Origin: Absidia repens
Lineage: Eukaryota > Mucoromycota > Mucoromycetes > Mucorales > Cunninghamellaceae
Assembly: GCA_002105175.1 (NCBI GenBank)
Contig: MCGE01000050.1
Coordinates: 1 to 64,000 of the forward strand
DNA: 64,000 bases
Direction of reading: 5' to 3'
Part shown: in pieces, positions 52,985 through 61,862 of the stretch
How the letters are laid out: each line of letters starts with the position of its first letter
Numbering within the stretch: the first letter of the stretch is position 1
Position numbers and translations under genes: made by a program
The notes under the pieces: generated by a model
The model's database searches: none
Seen by the model: only the letters and a program-made list of their open reading frames with translations
Told to the model about the DNA's origin: nothing

Positions 52985-54399
52985 TAACTCCCACTTCCTT
53001 CACTTTAGTATCATAGCACCGCAAATATATACATTTATTATGATATATTGATTTTTCATGTGATATTGCTTTCTTTCTAAATAAAAAACGATTATATTAT
53101 CAACCGCATTTTTTCATTCTTTAATTAATGGCTATTACACCTTTTTTTTTTTTTGGTTGTCCGTCATATTAGGCTTGGGTGTGTGTCTGGTCAATTTGAC
53201 CTCGTACTCTAAGAAATAAATTGACGTCTAAACGTTCCCAAAACCCCACCTCCCCAATCTATGAAGAAAGACAAAATGGCGCCGTTTTAAAAAAAAAAAA
53301 AGTCGAATTATCGTACATAGGGTGTCAGTCAGCGTTCGCATGATTTATCTATTCGAGAACATACATATACAATTTCAAGTCAAATCATAATACTTTTTAG
53401 AAAAAGAAAACCTTGTGAAAATCAAATCTTATTACAGGTTTACGTAAAACTGGTACAGCTAGTAGTGGGGGGGGGAGGGACAATTCAGCTAGTTGTCTGA
53501 TCTACAATATAATATGAGGGTGATGGGGTGCCAAAAAGTCTGCTTAGGAAAGACGAGAATGATAAGAAAACCAAGTATTGGTTTGTATGATTTACAATTT
53601 GTTACAAAAATGATCATCATCAAGGACAAAAATACTCTCGCTATATTATGCACTCATCCTTTGGTGCAAATACCCTCACTGATACTCTCGCACACACACA
53701 CACACACACACACACGCTCAACCTGACTTGGCTCATCGAAGCTGTGTACAGTGGTTGTCCTGGTTGATCAAGATATCAACGAAATGAAGCATTTGACAAG
53801 CGAGGAAAAACGGGGATAATAGCTTTTAACGGCGGCTCCACAGACTATACGACCTTAATTTATCAATACTGTGCGGGGAAAAATATTGTTATCCTTGATA
53901 TAAATGACCAATAGTAGTCTGTCAGTTGCTGGAGCTGTAAGAGAAAAGTAGCACCACTAAGCCAGAAAGCAGGGACTTGATAGGATACTCACGGTACAGC
54001 TATAATAATAGCTTTTCTCATCATATAGTGTATCAGAGAATGTATAACAAAAAGAACATATATTTTATTGAAGTATACTGGTAGATACTAAAACTAATGA
54101 CGTAGGATTCATTGTAGTAAGGGATCCGTTAGAGGGATCTATTGGAGAAAGCTTGCGGGAGACTATTAGAAGTTCTAAAGGATGGCAAACACTAATCTAA
54201 ATGTACAATTGTGAAAGGGAATCTAATACATTATACAGTATAAGACTTGAGAAGGCTATGAAGACTAAAAGAGGTATCCGTTATTGAGGTACATCAAAGA
54301 TCAACACTAATCAAAAGTGGGGATGGAAGTAAAACAGGGATTTATTGCGCAAGAGATTAGAGAGACAAATGGGACATTTTTCATTGAGGTATGTAAAAA
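52985..54399. other. Gene-free stretch with a CA microsatellite
   Basis: A likely 3' end of the membrane-protein gene lies near 53080-53090 (AATAAAAAACG). There is a CA repeat at 53691-53715. No other gene is seen; repeat-R-like flanking text appears from 53940. Confidence 0.45.
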
Positions 54400-54615
54400 G
54401 AGACTATTTTATTCAGATATAGATACCAAAACGATAGATAAACTAACACTCAACTAAACTAATGAAGACTCCAAACAGCCAACGAATGGTTATCTTTCTT
54501 CCTAGATCCAAAATGAAAGAGTTTCCCCATGCATCTTGTAATCTCTGTTCTAAAAGCGTTCTAAACTAGTCCTGACACTAATCTAAGTCCACCAGAAACC
54601 CATAGGAGCCACAAT
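54400..54615 (-). repeat. Dispersed repeat R, copy i
   Basis: Core CCAAAATGAAAGAGTTTCCCC near 54508, with ACTCAACTAAACTAATGAAG upstream and TTCTAAACTAGTCC downstream. The minus-strand frame ends LLWVSGGLRLVSGLV then stop. Confidence 0.65.
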
Positions 54616-55462
54616 TGTGAAGAATTAGAGAAAGAAAAAAGGAGAAAAACGGAAGAAAGAGCGCAAAAAAAAAAAATATGACGAAGGGGTCCAAAAATAA
54701 AAACACACACGTGGGCGGGTTTTAAAAATCGCTCTGAGGATTTTTTTTTTTGTCCAACACCAAAAGGAAACGGCTCTTCTTTTTTTTTTTTTTTTACAAC
54801 AAACAACATAGTAGTTCTCTTACCATGACAGAAACCGCTACCATTTAACAATGACGACCTAACGACACTTTTCTTCAAGTAGCCAATAGCGACATCATTG
54901 TGGCGCTGCCCTTTTTTTCAAACAACCCCCCCTACTATTCAACTTCGCCACCATCATGGTTCTCTCATATCAGGGCAGTAGCAACCACCAGCCAACATCA
55001 GCAGCAGCATGGTTTTGGGTCCACCAAGGAGCTTTTGTTGTTGTTGGCATTTCTCCTCTTCCCTGTTTAAATCTCAACAAGACGACCTTTCTGCCAGTGA
55101 TATAGGTTGATCATTGAAATATACGTATCATAACCTGAATTTTATTTTCGGTATCCTTACTAGTCGTAGTTATTGCAGCACGTTAGATCTACCTGGAAGA
55201 TCATGCGTAGATGGTTTTAGGCAGTAGTCATTATCTTCCACATAGTATATTTTTTTAGTTTTATTTTTATAATGTCCAACAATAAAAAAAAAAGTGATTG
55301 CAAATGATTGATGAAACAAACTGGTTCGATACATAGTCTTTATGTTGAATGTATTTTTTTGTTGTATTCAAATTGATTTTATTTATTGATATATAAAAAA
55401 AGAGAGGGGAATATAATTTAGGGTACGAAGTGGGGGGATAGGAAAGCGGCATGATGATAAAT
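54616..55462. other. Gene-free stretch
   Basis: Purine-rich tract to 54680, then GTGGGCGGGTTTTAAAA (54711-54727), a GC-rich box that follows several R copies. CAGCAGCAG occurs near 55003. Nothing coding is recognised. Confidence 0.45.
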
Positions 55463-56353
55463 TTATACAGTCAAAGCATGTTTGTTACGAGCAAAGTAGG
55501 CATCCAAAGATTCTGGTTCACGACCCAATAAAATAGAGATGCCCAGTGACACATGGGGATTGATTTCAATCATGGAGGCAAACGCATAGATAGCACTGAC
55601 GGGGAATAAATTAGCCATGGTGACCTTGAGAGTATTGAAGCGTTCGAGGGGGGTCACTTGTTTGTAGGTAATCGTACGACCAGCAGCATGGGTAAGGGCT
55701 TCAGCCAGTTCGGTGGGTGTGGCGACTTGACTTGTGAGTTCATAGGCACTGTCTTCATGATCTTCAATATTACCAGCGAGAACAACAGCAGCTACATCGG
55801 CAATGTCATTGGGGCTAATCCATGACTGGGGGGAATCAGGTTCAAGGAAGTCTTCAAATTGCGTAAAACCAGAGGGAGTTAAGTAAACCATGTTGGACAT
55901 GAAGCGACTAGGGCGAAGGGAGACAACATAACCACGATTAGGGATCTTCAACATGGCCTCTTCAGCATCCAAGTGGACTTGACTAATGGCGTTGTTGCGC
56001 CAGGAAGCATTAAATGTAGTGCAGGAAAGGTCGACAATTTGCTTGACACCAGCGGCAAAAGCTAATGTGGCAATTTCTGTTTTCGTGGCAACCATGCGTG
56101 TGTGACCATAAACCATCAAGAACATTCTTGTGTGACCAGGGAGTGCCTTTTCCATGGCAGACAGATCATCGTAACCACCTTCCACGATCGTTAAGGAACC
56201 AATTTGATTAGCAAATACCTTGGCTGCCTTGTCTTGATCACGCACATAAATGGTCACAGCTATGTTTTTGGCCAAAAGTTCTGTCACCACCTTGGATCCA
56301 ATGTTACCAGTAGCACCGAGGACGAAAACACGTTCATTAATAGTAGAAGCCAT
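55463..56353 (-). CDS. NmrA-like NAD(P)-binding protein
   Basis: An intact single-exon ORF of 296 residues. The N-terminus has a Rossmann nucleotide-binding motif, VFVLGATGNIGSKVV (about 9-23), then YVRDQDKAAKVF, and LSCTTFNASW in place of the usual catalytic Tyr-x-x-x-Lys. The middle (MLKIPNRGYVVSLRPSRFM) and EPDSPQSWISPNDIADVAAVVL match NmrA/YwnB-type atypical short-chain reductases (NAD(P)H-binding, quinone reductase or regulator-like). Members sense the redox state or reduce small substrates; which applies here is unknown. Five-base GAATT/AATTG repeats just before the start (56357-56380) lie in the leader. Cytosolic by prediction. Confidence 0.9.
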   Translation of the reverse strand: MASTINERVFVLGATGNIGSKVVTELLAKNIAVTIYVRDQDKAAKVFANQIGSLTIVEGGYDDLSAMEKALPGHTRMFLMVYGHTRMVATKTEIATLAFAAGVKQIVDLSCTTFNASWRNNAISQVHLDAEEAMLKIPNRGYVVSLRPSRFMSNMVYLTPSGFTQFEDFLEPDSPQSWISPNDIADVAAVVLAGNIEDHEDSAYELTSQVATPTELAEALTHAAGRTITYKQVTPLERFNTLKVTMANLFPVSAIYAFASMIEINPHVSLGISILLGREPESLDAYFARNKHALTV

Positions 56354-57736
56354 TTGAATTGAATTGAATTGAATTGATTTGAGTTGTATTTATGAAAAAT
56401 ATCGAAAGTAGAAAAAGAAAATGCAAAGTTATATATATACAGGACGAAAATTATTCAGACGGATAAATTATACCGGGGATGCAAACTTAATCGTCAGTAC
56501 GCCTTGACTTGCTTTATTAATAATGCTAACAAAGTTATGATGACTGTTCCAGTGTATTTCTAAGCCAATGCTAGCACTAAAATCGGTTTTACGTGGTGCA
56601 GAATTTCGAAGACCGAAATTTTTGGTGCACAGACGCATTTCTCGGGGAGAAGCGGAATTCTAGCACCGCTTTCTCTGTCCTCTTTCTTGTGCAGGCACCA
56701 AATAATTATCTTGTAATGCTGACTGACTGAAACTACGAAACTTATTATTCATTTGACCTATTTTTTTTTTCTTCTTCTCAAATAGCAAAAACGAAAACAT
56801 ATTACTCTCAAACTTTCCCAAAAATACAAGTCACCAAAAACATAGGGGGAGTAAGCAATGCAGGTTGCTAGGCTTAAAATGGTAATAAGAATAAAACAAA
56901 AGCACGACTGAATAGAAAAAAAAACGCGTACGTAGTGGACACTGGGAAAGCTATGTAAGCATTATTGTTTTGTCGACAATAGAATTACATCTGGTGCATA
57001 AAGTGTGGTGTCTAGTTTTAGAATTTAGCTTTTGAATTTTGGCAACTGCAATCGCCTATAATTTTTCTCCCTCCCCATAAATAAAAATCAATTGTCTATC
57101 ATATCTAAAAGAACAACATAATTTGTCTGGAGAAACACGTCGTTTATTACTTCTTCTTTTGTTTACTGTATTACTTTGTTAACTTTAGAACACATGTAAA
57201 ATTATTTTTGCAAACCTCAAATTCGCTTAAATTCACGCAAACACAGCCAATGATCACTTCGCATCGCGTACATCCCTATTTCGGAAGATCATTCATGCTA
57301 TTAACACAAGGCCATATCTTTTTCGCATAACTATGTCACGTGTCATATTGTGCTAATAGTTTGGGAAAATAGTTTGGGAAAGGTAAGACTTATTATGGCC
57401 AATCATGCATGATCTGGGCTTATTGATGGAGATAAACTATCATTTACCAACTAATAATTCATTCAGTTGCAATTAAAAAAATGAGAAAATGAGAACGAGA
57501 GGTAGAAAAAGCATTCACTATTGTATTGATATCAGGTCTTCTACAAAAAGGAGACACTTTTTTTTTATGTTGATCAGATATCAATTTCCATACATGTTCA
57601 ATGGACAATAAAAATTCGCATAAAACAAAAAAATTTAAATTCAAACCTACGTTTTGGAAGCCAAGGGCATCGATTCATTTGAAAGTATCGCATGAACAAG
57701 AGACAATAAAAACAATCACAACAACAACCACTAGTG
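56354..57736. other. Gene-free stretch upstream of the NmrA-like gene
   Basis: Leader with (GAATT)n repeats (56357-56380) and a TATATATA box near 56431. Short inverted repeats near 56608-56680. No gene recognised. Confidence 0.45.
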
Positions 57737-58035
57737 AGCCATATAGGTGTATTCGGTAAATAAATCTTCATCGGGAGGGTCAATGCTTTACATCCTCGAC
57801 CATACTCCTTGATAAGGATATATTTCTCCAATTGTAAGTTGACTAATCATAACAAATAGAAACAATAGCGCTTCAAATAATATGGTAAAAAGAGGTAAAG
57901 AAGTAAATGTCGATTTTTTTTTTACTTCTAATGTTTCATAGCTTGTTTAAACTGGTAGTTATTGGCGATACAACGAAGGTAGTACGGGTGGTATCTGAAA
58001 AACCCTCTGAAAATCCTCTGAAATGGAGCAATCCC
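57737..58035. repeat. Direct repeat S, copy 1
   Basis: About 300 bp matching 61013-61325 in the same orientation (shared GGTCAATGCTTTACATCCTC and TAGAAACAATAGCGCTTC), ending in CCTCTGAAAATCCTCTGAAAT. A short inverted copy of the last ~75 bases is at 60242-60315. Confidence 0.8.
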
Positions 58036-58799
58036 GCAAAAAAAATTCGTTATTTTATACTGTGGAAGACTTGATGCAAAGGTGAGAAAAACGGCGAAGT
58101 CAAGTCAAACAGCATTTCACCATTTAATCCCCGGCGACTTTTTAAAGCTCGCATCATGCGACATATGATATGATATGTTGTTTTTTTGTTCAATCAAGTC
58201 ACAAAAAAAAGAAAGGCGTCTTACTGTAAAAAAGAAGAGGGTAGAGCCTCCATGCTGCCTATGTTCAATGGCGACTTTTCCTGTTATGTCAAGAGATGGT
58301 TGTTTCAAGGGGGGGGGAGAAGAGTTCCTTTTTTGGGTGCCATCAAGGAAAAACCGGACTACTCGAAGTCAGAAACTTCTGAAGAAAAATCAGATGTCAG
58401 AAAATATCCTAAGCTGTAACTAGGTATTCAGAATAGTGTAGGATTTTCTATTATTTTCTATTCTATTCAATAAAAAACAGCAACATTTGAACTTGAAAAT
58501 GACTAAAATCTCAAAGCGAAGATATGAAACACGTAAAGGGAGGGACAAAAGAGCTGATTGGCATACTATATATACCGTGCAAAAAAAAAAAAAAAAAAAA
58601 AACTAGGTTTGATGTAGTGCTCAACATGGATATAAGTCAATGGTCACAAATAAAAAGTTATATTATATTGAAATATACACAAACATAAACTGAGGAAATG
58701 CTCAACTAGCTAATCGAAAGGGGAGATGTGACGAATGTAAAAGTGTTAAAGACAAACATACAGTGTGAAAGAGACTATAATGTGCTAATGGTAAAATGC

Positions 58800-59036
58800 T
58801 AGACATTCTTTATTCAAATATGGCGATAAACTAAGCTAAACTAAACTAATCATAGTACCATGACATACATCTCTCTTAAGATGAAGTCCTAATCTAATGG
58901 CAGGCCCAAATCCCGAATCCAAAATGAAAGGGTTTCCCATATATGTTTGTTTTGCATTTTTCAAAATGCCTCTGATTCACATTCTAACCCAACAATCCAA
59001 TATGTTCAATACTTTATTGAGGCTTCCCTGAAGAAA
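58800..59036 (-). repeat. Dispersed repeat R, copy j
   Basis: Core CCAAAATGAAAGGGTTTCCC near 58919, preceded by TTTATTCAAATATGG (AATAAA on the minus strand). It is the arm-2 equivalent of copy f. Confidence 0.65.
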
Positions 59037-59308
59037 TAAAAAAAAAAAGGAACACAGAAAAGGGGTAGAGACTTTTTTTTTCAGAAGCTTCAGACATTTC
59101 TGACATTTTCCATTAAGAAAAAGAAAAGATGTTTATTTTTTCTCTACAGCACACACAAGAATTAAATAAATAAATAAATAAAAGAAATAAAAAAAAAAGT
59201 AGATAGACCGTAAGGGAGATAGAGAGAGAAAGAGAGACTTAGTCGCGGGAGGGAAGGTCCATGGCATATGACTTAACTTACTTTTATCGTCCTGTTGCTG
59301 ATTTGAGC

Positions 59309-59647
59309 TCATACATGAGCACCCAAACCACTCAAACCTTCCAAACCACCACCAATATCAGTAAAAAACAGGATCTCCCCAGCATAACCATAAGTAACTT
59401 GTGTGCCGTCGGGAGCTTGTTGATTATCTGAACGTACACCAGGACTTTGTTGACCACAATTCAAATTAGCTTAGGACAGGAGAACCGGGAACAAATTGTC
59501 CTCCATTAATATCTGACTGTAATTTGGATTCATCAACGGGGTATTGTCCTTGGTACGATGTTCATTGGAACGAGCATTCAAAGGTGCACCTTGAATCATG
59601 ACGGCAGAAAAAGCGACCAAGAGCAAAAAAGAAGAAGCTTGGACCAT
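59309..59647 (-). pseudogene. Secreted-protein gene, broken copy
   Basis: Paralogue of the gene at 44172. The signal peptide is intact (MVQASSFLLLVAFSAVMIQG, then APLNARS) and is followed by HRTKDNTP. One base is lost there: the open frame ends at LLS (59471), while the other frame carries DESKLQSDINGGQF. Further on, NCGQQSPGVRSDNQQAPDGT and TDIGGGLEGLSGLGAHV continue to a stop at 59309. At least two frame changes make this copy a pseudogene. Confidence 0.75.
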
Positions 59648-60071
59648 GGTTGTTGTTGTATTGTTTTTGTTTTGATTTATAAATAAAGATAAAAAAAGTA
59701 TACAGACCTTCAAAAACAGTTTTTTTATATATCTTTTTTGAATTCTAAAAGGATCTGCAAGTTCATGTAAGGTAACGCTCAACTGGTCTCGCGTATGCCA
59801 AAAAAAAAAAAAATGCATACAGACTCAAGAGCTTCTTTTCTCCTATTTTGATGATGATGATGGTGATGTATCAAAATGCAGGGTCGGCATAGATGTATAA
59901 ACATACATAAATAAAAGATTAGTGACGGTTAATATTTGCATGAAAGTTACCGATAGGAAGTCGACATTTTCATTCTCTAAAATAAAGTTGAGCTAAAGTA
60001 AACGTATTTCGATCGAAAAATGAAAGCTGTGCATATACTATTATAGTATTAACTGTATTAGGTGGTCCGAC

Positions 60072-60072
<1 letters not shown>

Positions 60073-60135
<63 letters not shown>
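60073..60135. repeat. 63-base T homopolymer
   Basis: The longest run in the window, at the position where the inverted partner (about 43720) has AAACAAAAAAAAAAC. Confidence 0.8.
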
Positions 60136-60138
<3 letters not shown>

Positions 60139-60241
60139 CAAAGGGGAAAGGGGAAATACAGAAGACGTATGCGAATCTTTCTATGTTCGCTGCATCAATT
60201 AATTAACTAAATAAAGACAGGTGTTTTTATGGGAATTGCTC

Positions 60242-60315
60242 CATTTCAGAAGATTTTCAGAGGATTTTTCAGATACGTCCGTACCACCTTCATTGTATCG
60301 TCGATAACTACCAAT
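60242..60315. repeat. Direct repeat S, short inverted copy
   Basis: TTTCAGAAGATTTTCAGAGG...CAATTAA is the reverse complement of the end of 57737-58035 and 61013-61325. Confidence 0.6.
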
Positions 60316-60518
60316 TAAACACGCTGTGTGACATTAGCAAAAAAAAAATGCCATTGTTTATTCAATAGAGTAGTGCTTTAAAAAAAAATCACGATTATCA
60401 TTTTTGTTTTGGAGTGAAATTTTTGCTATATATTTTCCTTATGGTGGGCTTTTTGGTAATAGTGCTTGATGATCGTTTTTGTCTTGGTGGTTGATAGTAG
60501 TGGTGTTGCCTTTTAATA

Positions 60519-60692
60519 AAGGGGAGCTACTAGTAAAGGTGTAGGTGGCGATGGTGCTAAATTTGATACTGAAGGAGGAGGAGGTGGAACTGATGGCGAG
60601 GTTTATGTTTCTATTGGTGATTCCAGTGTAGACGGCGGCGGCTATAATGATTTTTTAGACAGATCTTTCGATAGATATTTTGAAGGGTCCTG
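60519..60692 (+). other. Possible Gly/Asp-rich coding remnant
   Basis: A 57-codon frame (GATSKGVGGDGAKFDTEGGG, then VYVSIGDSSVDGGGYNDF) ending DRYFEGS and a stop at about 60692. An AAAG that could be a splice acceptor precedes it. No family and no start are recognised. Confidence 0.25.
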
Positions 60693-61012
60693 ATTATTGG
60701 TATTATTCAGGTAAGTCAATTTGCTGATAAAAAAACATATATGGAGTTTATCATTTTCCCATCCAAACAAAAAAATTACAAGTCGACCATCCTTTTGTGG
60801 CTATTATCTACTTTGTAAATTTTGTCGCCAATTTACATGTCCGTGTAAAAATGCCAAATAGTAGGTTCCATAGCCATGATCCGACCATGAATCATGTAAC
60901 CTTGTTCCATAAAAGTGTCCTTAACTATAATAATTAGAAAATAATTGCGTTGATTATTGTTGTCGTTGCTGTTCATATTATCGGATACAGTCAGAAATAG
61001 TGTTTCATTACA

Positions 61013-61325
61013 ATAGGTATATTCGGTAAATAAATCTTCAGCAGGAGGGTCAATGCTTTACATCCTCGACCATACTCCTTGATAAGGATAGATTTCTCCA
61101 ATTGGAAGTTGACTAATCATAACAAATAGAAACAATAGCGCTTCAAATAGTATGGTAAAAAGAGATAAAGAAGTAAATGTCAATTTCTTTTTTACTTCTA
61201 ATGTCACATAGCTTGTTTTAAACCGGTAGTTATCGGCGATACAATGAAGGTAGTACGGACGGTATCTGAAAAATCCTCTGGAATTCCTCTGAAATTCCTC
61301 TGAAGCCTCTGAAAATCCTCTGGTA
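61013..61325. repeat. Direct repeat S, copy 2
   Basis: Partner of 57737-58035. Its end carries five imperfect CCTCTGAAAT units (61275-61325). It abuts the Helitron coding region. Confidence 0.8.
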
Positions 61326-61360
61326 TATTACAATCCCCCCACCTTCTGTTTTGTTCAATC

Positions 61361-61862
61361 ATGTCTCCAGCATGTCAATGTGGGTATATTTCCCATCCAA
61401 GGGTTACTCATTCTGCTTGCCCTCGCAATCCTTGCTGATCTCGACAACAAAGCATTGACCCCATTCCTATATCAGCTCGCAAGGTAAAATATACTTTAAA
61501 ACAGGGGGAACAATCTCTTTTACTAAACTCTGTTTTACTTTTTACAGTAGCCGCTTCATGTCATTGTGGATCTACTTCCCACTCAAGGGTTACTCATTCC
61601 GGTTGACCTCACAATCCTTGCTGATCTCGACAACAAAGCATTGAGCCCATTCCTATAGCAGCTCGACAAGGTAAAATACTTTAAAACAGGGGGGGGGAGA
61701 ACAGTCTCTTTTACTGACCACTGTTTTACTTTTTACAGTAGCCACTTCATGTCAATGCGGATCTACTTCCCGCTCAAGGGTTACTCATTCCGCTTGCCCT
61801 CGCAATCCTCGCTGATCTCGACAACAAATCATTGACCACATTCCTATACCAGCGCGACAAGG
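61361..61862 (+). repeat. Triplicated zinc-motif exon
   Basis: Three units of about 190 bases, each an exon (CxCGxxxHxRVTHSxCPRNP) plus a GTAAAATA...TTTTACAG intron. A TGA at the same place in each, in CCTYGCTGATCTCG, interrupts the frame. It may come from a CGA codon. Confidence 0.75.

Larger units (their letters stand above)
58420..60215. repeat. Inverted duplication, arm 2
   Basis: The reverse-oriented partner of 43640-45490. It starts at GTGTAGGATTTTCTATTA (58438) and ends near AATTAATTAACTAAATAAAG (60200-60219). It contains a broken copy of the secreted-protein gene and a 63-T run where arm 1 has only a short A-rich tract. Confidence 0.85.

Noticed and set aside
53493..53726. 77-codon ORF ending in a His-Thr run
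   Set aside because: The end is a CA microsatellite and the start has no coding character.
56600..56690. Short inverted repeats upstream of the NmrA-like gene as an operator
   Set aside because: Stems of only 8 bp occur by chance in AT-rich DNA and no repeated box was seen.
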